In this document: positions 25,502 to 32,503 of the stretch, piece by piece | How the letters are laid out: every line of letters starts with the position of its first letter | How positions within the stretch are numbered: position 1 is the first letter of the stretch | Assembly: GCA_017548045.1 (NCBI GenBank) | Contig: JAFYNR010000062.1 | Location: 1-37,804 of the forward strand | Direction: 5' to 3' | Length of the DNA: 37,804 nucleotides | DNA from: Clostridia bacterium | GTDB taxonomy: Bacteria; Bacillota; Clostridia; Oscillospirales; Acutalibacteraceae | Notes under the pieces: generated by a model | Databases searched by the model: none | Told to the model about the DNA's origin: nothing | The model's input: only the letters and a program-made list of their open reading frames with translations | Program-made: the position numbers and the translations under genes

Positions 25502-25553
25502 AAAGACCGTTTGAACAGTTAACGTTGGGCGACTGTTCAGACGGTCTTTTTTT
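25502..25553. terminator. Long terminator hairpin between ridA and the ECF operon
   Basis: An 18-bp stem (25502-25519 with 25532-25549, one G-T wobble) with a loop containing GTTGGGCG is followed by TTTTTTT on the plus strand. The ECF operon reads toward it on the minus strand, so it may serve both. Its GTCGCCCAAC and CGGTCTTT strings recur at the right end of the 2764-3080 element. Confidence 0.85.
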
Positions 25554-25674
25554 ATCTTACAAATTTTTCTTGATTTTCTGAATCTGTATTCCGTGAAAAG
25601 CTCCGGCCCGAAAGGGCAAGACCTGTTACCGCACCGCCACGAAATAAATCAGATTAACCGCAGGGTGGCAAAAC
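25554..25674. other. Non-coding stretch with GNRA hairpin, unassigned
   Basis: Downstream of the S-component stop. It contains GCCC-GAAA-GGGC (25606-25617) on the plus strand and a possible GCCAC/GTGGC pairing further right. It looks structured but matches no RNA family I can name. It could be the 3' untranslated region of the ECF operon. Confidence 0.3.
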
Positions 25675-26379
25675 TCAAACCCCATTTTCACCCTCCGTCA
25701 TACCGTACTTCATTTTTACTCTGTCCAGCTTTTCAAGAAGGGGCTTGCCGAAAAGAAGCATCATAAGTGCGGTGCAGATGCCCTGACTTACGTTGACGGG
25801 GAAGCCCGATGCAAGGGACGCCGTTACCGTTGAAATATTTATTTCGGGCATCATAATAAATATGTGCGAGGTATCCAGCAGAGGACCGATCCAGAATACA
25901 ACCGAAAGGAATCCGATTACTGCCATTATCCACGGCTTTTTCGGGATTTTATTTCTGATAAACACAAAGCCTGCCAGCATACCGCCTGCACCGTAAGCCA
26001 TCATCTGCCAGGGCATATATGCGCCCTGTCCGTAGAAAAAGTTGCTTGCGAATGCGGTTATTGCGCCTGCGATGAAGCCTGTTTCGGGGCCGAAGGCGAT
26101 ACCCGTAAGCATAATTATTGCAAAAGCCGCCTTGAAATGGGGGATGGGGATTGCCACACGCCCGATAACCGCAAGAGCAATCATAACCGCAAGAACAACA
26201 AGCTCTCTCGCCTGCGGCCTTCTTTTTTCAAACGCCATAAAAAACGGCACGGAAAGCTCAATTATGATAAGAACGCCCGTTATGTAGTAGCCCTTGCCGG
26301 GGAGCTTATCTCCGAGGAAAAGGGTCAGCGGAATGAGTGCGAGGAACACTGTCAGCATTGCAACGTTTGATTTTTTCAT
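25675..26379 (-). CDS. cbrT: ECF transporter S component, predicted cobalamin-specific (CbrT-like)
   Basis: Membrane substrate-binding subunit of an energy-coupling factor importer. About six hydrophobic helices over 234 residues, with the loop-helix string AFGPETGFIAGAITAFASNF (94-113) followed by FFYGQGAYMPWQM, which resembles S components tied to vitamin B12. Independent support is strong: it is the last gene of an operon that starts with a cobalamin riboswitch and includes EcfT and EcfA, so the predicted substrate is cobalamin or a corrinoid precursor. The start ATG overlaps the ecfA stop by 4 bases (ATGA), and GGGAGGAGC precedes it. Specificity rests on the riboswitch and family memory, so the gene symbol is provisional. 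Confidence 0.85.
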   Translation of the reverse strand: MKKSNVAMLTVFLALIPLTLFLGDKLPGKGYYITGVLIIIELSVPFFMAFEKRRPQARELVVLAVMIALAVIGRVAIPIPHFKAAFAIIMLTGIAFGPETGFIAGAITAFASNFFYGQGAYMPWQMMAYGAGGMLAGFVFIRNKIPKKPWIMAVIGFLSVVFWIGPLLDTSHIFIMMPEINISTVTASLASGFPVNVSQGICTALMMLLFGKPLLEKLDRVKMKYGMTEGENGV

Positions 26380-28034
26380 TGTGCTCCTCCCTTGTTTTTG
26401 CAGTAAAGCTCAACAACGTTTTCAGCCGTTACGGCATTTGTGAAAACGTGCCTGCTCATACGGTTGGCCGCCGTTGTGTAGAAGCTGTTTGAGCCGAAGA
26501 ATTTTCGGGGAGAATCGGTTGTGAGCACCTGACCGTCAAAGAACATACTTACTCTGTCTGCATATTTTGCACAGAATTCAACGTCGTGGGAAACCGCAAG
26601 TATTGCAATGCCCTGCGATTTCAATTCGTTCAGAATTTCGGCAAATGTTTCTTTGAAGAAGCTGTCCATACCCTTTGTGGGCTCGTCAAGAAGAAGAATT
26701 TTCGGCTCGGTGAGAAGAACCTTTGCAAGTGCGACCCTCTGCTGCTCACCGCCCGATAAATCGTAAGGATGATTATTCATAAGGTCTGTAATATGACAGA
26801 TTTCCGCAATTTCATTAATTCTGTTTTTATCCTTCGTCATTTCCGCAAGCTCGTCAAAAACCTTGTTTTTCACAAACAGACTTTTGGGGTCCTGCGGAAG
26901 CATTGATATGCAGTTTCTGAAAAGCTCGCCCGATCTGAATTTGCCGACGGGCTTGCCGAAAACCTTGATTTTGCCTCGGTAGGGTCTGCATATTCCGCAG
27001 ATTGCCTTGAGCATTGTGGATTTGCCTGCACCGTTGCCGCCCACTATTGCAGATATGCTGCCCGACGGAACCTCAAGGCTGACACCTCTGAGAATATCGG
27101 GGGAGTCCTTTTCGTATCTGAACCATAATTCTTTGAGTGATAATGCAGGGCTTTCGATATATTCGTCGATGTTTTCGCAGGGAATTTCCTTGATATCGGG
27201 CTCTGCTTCAAATTCCTTGCTGAGCCACGCTCTGCCTTCTCTGACTGTCAGAGGGCAGTCGCCGTTGCCGTTTGCATTGTAAAAAACACGAACAGGCGCA
27301 GGCATTGCGGTAAACATGGGGTTATTCTGCTCAAAAAGAAATTTGCCTATGCTTCTCGGTGCACCGTCGGCAATGATTCTGCCCGAATCCATAACGATGG
27401 CTCTGTCCGCATAAGGGAAAATATCCTCAAGACGGTGCTCGGTTATGATAACGGTTGTGCCGAGCTCCGTGTTGATTTTTCTGACTGTATTGAGAAAATC
27501 CGATGCGGCAATGGGGTCAAGCTGGCTTGTGGGCTCGTCAAGGATGAGAATCTCGGGCTGCATTGCCATAATCGAAGCAAGGTTAAGAAGCTGCTTCTGA
27601 CCGCCCGAAAGCAGGGCAACGTCTTTGTGAAACCAATCCTGAATACCGAAATAGCACGCCATTTCCGCAACTCTTGAACGCATTGTTTTTCGGTCACAGC
27701 CGAGGCTTTCAAGGCCGAAGGCAAGCTCGTGCCAGACCTTATCCGTCACAATCTGGTCGTCGGGATTCTGCATAACAAAGCCGATTTTGGAGGATTGATT
27801 GCGGCTGTCAGCATCCTTCAAAGCAGTGCCGCTGAAGTATATTTCACCCGTTCTTTTACCGTGGGGGGTGAGAACGGTTTTAAGGTGACGGAGAAGGGTT
27901 GTTTTGCCGCTTCCCGATTTGCCGCAGAGAACGGTATATTCGCCTCTGTTTATTTTAAGCGACACGTTATCAAGAGATTTGTTCTGTGAGGCGGGGTATG
28001 AAAAGCTTAAATTTTCGATTCTGAAAATTTCCAC
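26376..28034 (-). CDS. ecfA: ECF transporter ATPase, two fused ABC domains
   Basis: Cytoplasmic energy-coupling ATPase; the usual EcfA1 and EcfA2 subunits are fused into one 552-residue chain. Domain 1: Walker A GKSGSGKTT (38-46), Q-loop QNPDDQ (89-94), signature LSGGQKQ (142-148), Walker B and catalytic Glu ILILDEPTS (162-170), H-loop H200. Domain 2: Walker A GGNGAGKST (332-340), signature LSGGEQQR (426-433), Walker B ILLLDEPTKG (446-455), H-loop near 480. Both sites look complete. Start is GTG at 28034 with GGAGG 7 nt upstream; an ATG is not available. Overlaps ecfT by 28 bases upstream and the S-component gene by 4 bases downstream, so subunit production is tightly coupled. Confidence 0.95.
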   Translation of the reverse strand: MEIFRIENLSFSYPASQNKSLDNVSLKINRGEYTVLCGKSGSGKTTLLRHLKTVLTPHGKRTGEIYFSGTALKDADSRNQSSKIGFVMQNPDDQIVTDKVWHELAFGLESLGCDRKTMRSRVAEMACYFGIQDWFHKDVALLSGGQKQLLNLASIMAMQPEILILDEPTSQLDPIAASDFLNTVRKINTELGTTVIITEHRLEDIFPYADRAIVMDSGRIIADGAPRSIGKFLFEQNNPMFTAMPAPVRVFYNANGNGDCPLTVREGRAWLSKEFEAEPDIKEIPCENIDEYIESPALSLKELWFRYEKDSPDILRGVSLEVPSGSISAIVGGNGAGKSTMLKAICGICRPYRGKIKVFGKPVGKFRSGELFRNCISMLPQDPKSLFVKNKVFDELAEMTKDKNRINEIAEICHITDLMNNHPYDLSGGEQQRVALAKVLLTEPKILLLDEPTKGMDSFFKETFAEILNELKSQGIAILAVSHDVEFCAKYADRVSMFFDGQVLTTDSPRKFFGSNSFYTTAANRMSRHVFTNAVTAENVVELYCKNKGGAQ

Positions 28035-28897
28035 TGTATAACCTCCCTGATGTTAAGAATTGTCGGTATCAGAAGATAGCCGAAATATGCGATAAATCCG
28101 ATTGCGTTAAAGCCTTTTATCGGTGTAATATCCCTTTCGGGCAGAAATTGCACATTCATTGAGCCGCTTGCGGCAAAAAAGATAACAACCGAAATCAGCA
28201 CAAGCATTACCGCAGATAAAATCCAATCGGTTGCGGTCATTCTGTAAATCATAAAGCTTGTCCGCTTTGCCGTGCCGTAGCCCCTTGAACGCATTGAATC
28301 GCTTGTTGTGATGCTTCCTTCAAGCGCCCACGAGGTGAGAATACCCATAACCGTCATACCCGAATTCAGTTTATCCTTCAGCGATGATTTTTCTGCCGTT
28401 CCCTTGCCGATTGAGCTTCGCACGCCGATAATCTGCTTTGCCTTCTGCAAGAGGTTGGGTATCATACGGAACACCATTACAAGAAGCAGTGACAGCGACG
28501 GCGCAAGATTGCCGAAAAGGCAGGTGAATTTATCGCCCGTGAGCACCCTTCCGCAGCATCCGAACCATAAAAGCATCAAAACAAAGGTTGCCGCAACCGC
28601 AACGCCGTAGATGAGTGCCTCAAGGGTGTAGGGTCTGTCAAGATATGAAAAAAGAACTGTTACACCGCGGGTGTTTACAATCGGATTAAAAAGCGTGACG
28701 AATATAAAAAGCGGTATCATTAAAAGTATGTTTTTCAGCCCTTTTCTGCCGTTGAGGAACAGGTAATACGCTCCGCTTGCAAATATGCCCGCAAGCAGAT
28801 AAACGGGGTGCTGCAGAAGAACACCGAAGGCTATTGCTCCGATGAAAAACAGCAGATTCACCGCAGGATGAAGTTTTGAGAATGCGTCTTGTTTCAT
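28007..28897 (-). CDS. ecfT: ECF transporter transmembrane subunit EcfT
   Basis: Integral membrane coupling subunit that connects the S component to EcfA. About 296 residues with five or six hydrophobic helices. The conserved cytoplasmic coupling motif TTSDSMRSRGYGTAKR (near 204-219) holds the Ser-Arg-Gly element (family A-R-G/S-R-G) that contacts the ATPase. The EcfT core LLQHPVYLLAGI and MVFRMIPNLLQKAKQI fits the family as well. Two starts are possible: GTG at 28906, 2 bases after the upstream stop, and ATG at 28897, with GGTG 6 nt before it; ATG is given here. It overlaps the ecfA gene by 28 bases. Confidence 0.92.
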   Translation of the reverse strand: MKQDAFSKLHPAVNLLFFIGAIAFGVLLQHPVYLLAGIFASGAYYLFLNGRKGLKNILLMIPLFIFVTLFNPIVNTRGVTVLFSYLDRPYTLEALIYGVAVAATFVLMLLWFGCCGRVLTGDKFTCLFGNLAPSLSLLLVMVFRMIPNLLQKAKQIIGVRSSIGKGTAEKSSLKDKLNSGMTVMGILTSWALEGSITTSDSMRSRGYGTAKRTSFMIYRMTATDWILSAVMLVLISVVIFFAASGSMNVQFLPERDITPIKGFNAIGFIAYFGYLLIPTILNIREVIQWKFSESKI

Positions 28898-28908
28898 ACC
28901 GTTCACCG

Positions 28909-29091
28909 TTATTTTTTTCTTGATTCTTTCAGCTTTGCCGCTTCAAGTGCTCTCGGCCACGGACCGAGAAAGGCTTTGATGCGTGATAAGGTTACCACGT
29001 CAAAATCATCCTTTTTGGGGAGTCTGCCAAGCTCATTGTTCTTTTCTCGCAGTTGTTCTGTTGCCCACTGCTTCTTTTCCTCAGTTATCAC
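28909..29091 (-). CDS. Small HNH-repeat (homing-endonuclease-associated repeat) DNA-binding protein
   Basis: 60 residues. After a charged helix (MITEEKKQWATEQLREKNNE) comes one repeat unit LGRLPKKDDF...LSRIKAFLGPWPRALEAAKL, matching the homing endonuclease-associated / HNH_repeat helix-turn-helix unit (G-x-P, then FG-x-W-x-x-AL-x-x-A-x-L). There is no nuclease part. The start is GTG at 29091, with GAGGTG (29102-29097) 5 nt away, directly after the riboswitch terminator; the next gene starts 2 or 11 bases after its stop. It is therefore first gene of the riboswitch-controlled cobalamin import operon. A DNA- or RNA-binding regulator is plausible; role unknown. Confidence 0.68.
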   Translation of the reverse strand: MITEEKKQWATEQLREKNNELGRLPKKDDFDVVTLSRIKAFLGPWPRALEAAKLKESRKK

Positions 29092-29102
29092 AATTTCACC
29101 TC

Positions 29103-29145
29103 ACAAAAAAATAAAACTCTTTCAACCGGAAACAGGTTGAAAGAG
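29103..29145 (-). terminator. Riboswitch expression-platform terminator
   Basis: On the minus strand, CTCTTTCAACC (29145-29135) pairs perfectly with GGTTGAAAGAG (29127-29117), followed by TTTTATTTTTTT (29116-29105), just before the first ribosome binding site of the operon. GGTGAGAAGAG upstream (29284-29274) could pair with the 5' arm at 9 of 11 positions and act as antiterminator; that pairing is inference. Confidence 0.85.
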
Positions 29146-29289
29146 TACAACAGACATTTCAAAGGGTCGGCAAATACGGCATTTCTGTTACGGATAAACG
29201 GTTGTGCTTTTCAGGCAACAAAAAAGAATGCACGATTTCAAATGCCTTGACAGCCTTTGAACAATCGGTTGCACTCTTCTCACCAAAGT

Positions 29290-29436
29290 TGTGTTTTAAC
29301 CTAAAAAGACACGGCAGGTGTTCTGACTTGTTACATAGCGTAATTTACAGTAATGGCGGTTGTTCAGGATTCGAACCTGATTTCCCTTTTGATTTACTCA
29401 GCGTACAACTTTTCAAACCGTATCTTGTCATATTTA
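29290..29436 (-). promoter_or_regulatory. Cobalamin riboswitch aptamer
   Basis: Minus-strand motifs match the B12 aptamer in order: GGGAA (29386-29382), GGTTCGAATCC in the place of GGTGnAAnTCC, CCGCC, ACTGTAA (about 29351-29345), and AAGTCAGAACACCTGCC (29329-29313), the form of the conserved box usually written near AAGCCAGAAGACCTGCC. It follows a consensus promoter and precedes a terminator. High cobalamin should end transcription of the ECF operon. Boundaries are approximate. Confidence 0.88.
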
Positions 29437-29446
29437 ACTGGTAAAC

Positions 29447-29475
29447 ATTATAACCCCGTTTGCCGATATTGTCAA
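29447..29475 (-). promoter_or_regulatory. Perfect-consensus SigA promoter of the cobalamin ECF operon
   Basis: Minus-strand TTGACA (29475-29470), 17-nt spacer, TATAAT (29452-29447). Both boxes are exact consensus, so basal strength should be high and control is left to the riboswitch. Confidence 0.93.
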
Positions 29476-29619
29476 GTGCGGCGGAAAAGGTGAATTTTCA
29501 GCTTCGGTTCCTTTCAAAGACGCAGAATTCTTGCAGGAATTTTTTTGCGGAAAGTAAGATTTACATACATAACTTGTGAAAACATAATATTAAGCAATTT
29601 TTGTATTAAAAGTTACGTA

Positions 29620-29652
29620 ACAAAACAGGGAACGGAAAAAATCCGTTCCCTG
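29620..29652 (-). terminator. Terminator of the Ntn-hydrolase gene
   Basis: Minus-strand CAGGGAACGGA / TCCGTTCCCTG (29652-29642 with 29636-29626), loop of five T, followed by TTTTGTTACG. It lies 5 bases after the stop codon at 29657. Confidence 0.85.
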
Positions 29653-29656
29653 CTTC

Positions 29657-30841
29657 TTATTTATTCAAAATCTTCAAAGGCTCGTTAACCGAGAACTTAT
29701 AAACATTTTCAAAATCATACATAGCACACATATCAAAAGTCTTGTCTGTGTTGTTATATACTGCACTCCAAATTGTTGAGCAAATATAACCGTGCAAGTC
29801 AACGTTTTCAAGATGTGTTGCATCAAGAATATTCATTGCTTCTTCTTCGCTTACAACACAGTTCTTTTCGGCAAGCATGGATTTTGCGATTTCATATCTG
29901 TCATAACCTACACCGTCAGGGTCATCAACACCCTCTGAAAGCCAAAAGTTTGTTGCGATAAGTGTTCCTGTTTCGTCAGGTCTCAGAACTGTTGTTTCAC
30001 CGTTTACATACTCAATAATAGCGGTATCACCTGATGCATCAGCAACCTGATAATGATATGTGCATCCTGCACCGAGTAAATCGTGCATATCAAATTCATT
30101 GAAAACAGCAACAGCTTCTTCTACGGTTGCCGCATGGTCAAGCACATGACGGATTATTGCAGTTGTTGTTATATCCTTCTTCTCTGTCTGTTGGAAAGTT
30201 TCAGGAGTTTCAAGTTCAAGAACACCGATTGAAAGACCCTTTTCATTCATTCCGTCAACAGGAATGTAAGGAGCTAAAAGAGTGAGAAGCGACGTCAGAA
30301 GGTCTTCGGGGAGAAAACTTCCGCCATAACCAAAGAAATAAAGAGAAACGGTTGATACACTTGCATAGCCGTCTGACGGATGAGTCCATACTGTCATACC
30401 GGGAGAATCCATATAGTCGTAGTTTCTTGCAAAAATTTTATCGCCTGACGGTGTTGTTGCATTAAAGGTGGTGCAACCGAACGACGCGAAATCTGAAATA
30501 TCCTTAAAGAACTTTGAAACGCCTTCGTTGTCAATATCAATATACATACCTAAATTTGCAATAATCTCTTTTGCCTGAGGATTGAGTTCTAAAAACACGT
30601 CTGCAAAAGAATAAAGCAGCATTCCTACCGTTGTTGAATTACCTGTGTTGCTTTCAAGCAAGGTGTCAAGGTCATAGTCATATGTGTAGTCCATAAGATA
30701 GTAATTATCAGCAACTTTCTGAATGGATTCAAGAGAATTGAGTTGCTCTGTCCAAATACCTGTTGTTGAGCTGAAAAAGCCAAGCAACGCAGAAAGAATT
30801 ACTGAAAGTGTTTTTGTGAAAAACTGAATTATTGCATTCAT
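29657..30841 (-). CDS. Exported choloylglycine-hydrolase/acyltransferase-type Ntn hydrolase
   Basis: N-terminal-nucleophile amidase of the linear-amide C-N hydrolase / isopenicillin-N-acyltransferase superfamily, which includes bile salt hydrolases and acid-ceramidase/NAAA-type enzymes. A hydrophobic N-terminus (about 10-24) suggests export or anchoring. About 95 residues of pro-region precede SFGCTTFNATTPSG, where C123 after Gly is the likely self-cleavage site and nucleophile. Downstream are FARNYDY (about 137-143) with the conserved Arg and Asp, and MNEKGLSIGV (around 209), the Asn-containing strand of the family. 394 residues. Unlike bile salt hydrolases, the Cys is not next to the initiator Met, so processing is required. 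Own promoter and terminator. TGAGGT sets the start. Substrate could be a bile salt, fatty-acid amide or peptide amide. Confidence 0.8.
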   Translation of the reverse strand: MNAIIQFFTKTLSVILSALLGFFSSTTGIWTEQLNSLESIQKVADNYYLMDYTYDYDLDTLLESNTGNSTTVGMLLYSFADVFLELNPQAKEIIANLGMYIDIDNEGVSKFFKDISDFASFGCTTFNATTPSGDKIFARNYDYMDSPGMTVWTHPSDGYASVSTVSLYFFGYGGSFLPEDLLTSLLTLLAPYIPVDGMNEKGLSIGVLELETPETFQQTEKKDITTTAIIRHVLDHAATVEEAVAVFNEFDMHDLLGAGCTYHYQVADASGDTAIIEYVNGETTVLRPDETGTLIATNFWLSEGVDDPDGVGYDRYEIAKSMLAEKNCVVSEEEAMNILDATHLENVDLHGYICSTIWSAVYNNTDKTFDMCAMYDFENVYKFSVNEPLKILNK

Positions 30842-30870
30842 AAATAATACCTCACTGACTTTGTTTTGTA

Positions 30871-30899
30871 ATTATAACAAATAAATCAATTGCTGTAAA
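30871..30899 (-). promoter_or_regulatory. SigA promoter of the Ntn-hydrolase gene
   Basis: Minus-strand TTTACA (30899-30894), 17-nt spacer, TATAAT (30876-30871), 30 bases before the start codon. Confidence 0.85.
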
Positions 30900-31002
30900 T
30901 GGTTTTCAGGTCTTTTCAGGGATTTGTCAGAAAAGAAGTAACCCTGAAAAACTGATAAAAGGATGTTTCAAAACTTTCGAATTAATCAAATGAAACAAAA
31001 AT

Positions 31003-31032
31003 AATGCACTTATCAGTATTGATTTGTGCATT
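31003..31032 (+). promoter_or_regulatory. Inverted repeat AATGCAC...GTGCATT across the -35 box
   Basis: AATGCAC (31003-31009) and GTGCATT (31026-31032) are exact inverse copies 16 bases apart that flank the -35 box of the second catabolic operon. GATTTGTGCA occurs again at about 31069-31078, downstream of the -10. A repressor or activator site is likely by position; the factor is unknown. Confidence 0.45.
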
Positions 31033-31047
31033 TTGTTATATTATAAT
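31019..31047 (+). promoter_or_regulatory. SigA promoter of the GH101-like/GDPD/LRR/transporter operon
   Basis: TTGATT (31019-31024), 17-nt spacer, TATAAT (31042-31047). About 64 bases separate it from the first start codon. Confidence 0.82.
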
Positions 31048-31110
31048 ATAGATATTAACTTAAATTGCGATTTGTGCAAAATAAAAGCGTGCCAAACGGG
31101 ATGGTGAATA

Positions 31111-32487
31111 ATGAATCAGAAAAAATTCAACTATGACTATTCAAAAACTTTGTGGATGAAGATGTTTCTTGCAAAACCCGATTGGGAGAAAAGAACATCC
31201 GAGGTTCTTATCAATTTTGAACAGGCACTTGAAATAATCAGGATGATGGATAACATAACGCAGGGTATAAAGAAGATTGTTTACCTTGTGGGTTGTCAGG
31301 GGCTCGGGCACGATGACTGTTACCCCGAAATGGAAGTTATCAATCCCTATCTCAAACGAGACTGCGATGCTACGCCGAGAGACAGCTTTATGTGGCTTTT
31401 TGAAGAAGCCAAAAAATACAACACCGTAGTAAGTGTTCACGGTAACATTGCCGACGAATATGATGCAAACCAATCACATCCCGAATTTGTTGAAGCAAGC
31501 GCAATAACAAAATATCCCGACGGAACTCCTGCGGTTATTGAGGTTTTCTACGGCAGAAACGCATATAAAACATCATATAAGCAGTATTGGGAAAGCGGTC
31601 TTTTTAAAAAATATTTTGACCGCTTCTGCCAGGTTATTCCTGTCAGAGAGGCAGGCACGGTTCATCTCGATAACTTCTGCATTGCGGAAAATTTCGGGCC
31701 GAGAACAGAAATGCACGAGCAGGATGAGGCAAGAAACAAGATGCTCGACTATATTATGAGCCTGGGAATTGACGTTACGAGTGAATATACTTACCGTGAA
31801 ATGCCGTTGCGCTCCGAGAGTAACCACCCCATAAGAAAGTATTACGAAAAATGCGGTGCTGAAATTATTGATACAGACTGGCGGGATGCACCTATCCGCA
31901 CGCTTGGCAGAATTCCTGCCGTCTGGTGGATGAGCAATATGACAATCGACGATTGCATCAATATTCAGGCAGATGAATTCAGCGGATATCTCAACGTTGA
32001 GCCTTTGAGAAATGTATTCTACGGTACGGTGCACGGTGAAGATATCTGGATGAATAACGGCATTGAAAAAGACGTATGGGTGCCGATGTTTATCAGGCAG
32101 TTCTGCACAATGCAGGTACCGTATACATATCTTAACCGATATAAGAGGCTCAGCTATACGGGTAATGACAAAGAAGGTTATAAAGTGACTTTCTCTGACG
32201 GTGTTGAAACCTGCGGAAACGAGCTTTCAATCACCAAGAACGGCATTGAACTGAAAAAAGGTTACGACGTTATTCTGCCGTTAACGGAGGATAACAAAAT
32301 CTTTATCGCATATTCCGAAAACGGAAAAGACGGCGAGTGGAATGTTCCCGATGCTGAATTTGACAAAGCCGTGGTATATAACATCACCGCTGACGGCAAC
32401 GAATATCTTTGCGATGTTACGGTTGAAGATAAAAAAATATCACTCAGTTTAACGGCAGGTCAGGCTGTGGCTGTTATTGCAGAATAA
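31111..32487 (+). CDS. GH101-related protein (endo-alpha-N-acetylgalactosaminidase family-like)
   Basis: Putative cytoplasmic glycoside hydrolase with a TIM-barrel N-terminal part. The string IVYLVGCQGLGHDDCYPE (56-73), then DATPRDSFMWLFEEAKKYNT (86-105) and VSVHGNIADEYDAN (107-120), resembles the catalytic region of endo-alpha-N-acetylgalactosaminidase relatives (family GH101). AGTVHLDNFC (181-190) holds D187, a likely catalytic aspartate by position. The last 110 residues form a small beta domain. At 458 residues it is much shorter than secreted multi-domain GH101 enzymes and lacks a signal peptide, so it probably works inside on imported glycoside. It leads an operon ending in a GPH-like transporter, which agrees. 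No clear ribosome site is seen other than GGGATGGTG. Confidence 0.62.
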   Translation: MNQKKFNYDYSKTLWMKMFLAKPDWEKRTSEVLINFEQALEIIRMMDNITQGIKKIVYLVGCQGLGHDDCYPEMEVINPYLKRDCDATPRDSFMWLFEEAKKYNTVVSVHGNIADEYDANQSHPEFVEASAITKYPDGTPAVIEVFYGRNAYKTSYKQYWESGLFKKYFDRFCQVIPVREAGTVHLDNFCIAENFGPRTEMHEQDEARNKMLDYIMSLGIDVTSEYTYREMPLRSESNHPIRKYYEKCGAEIIDTDWRDAPIRTLGRIPAVWWMSNMTIDDCINIQADEFSGYLNVEPLRNVFYGTVHGEDIWMNNGIEKDVWVPMFIRQFCTMQVPYTYLNRYKRLSYTGNDKEGYKVTFSDGVETCGNELSITKNGIELKKGYDVILPLTEDNKIFIAYSENGKDGEWNVPDAEFDKAVVYNITADGNEYLCDVTVEDKKISLSLTAGQAVAVIAE

Positions 32488-32503
32488 AAAGTAAGGAGTA
32501 AAA

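Noticed and set aside
29360-29390. tRNA-like T-arm (GGTTCGAATCC) on the minus strand
   Set aside because: No matching acceptor or anticodon arm at the right distance; flanking GGGAA, ACTGTAA and AAGTCAGAACACCTGCC show that it is part of a cobalamin riboswitch.
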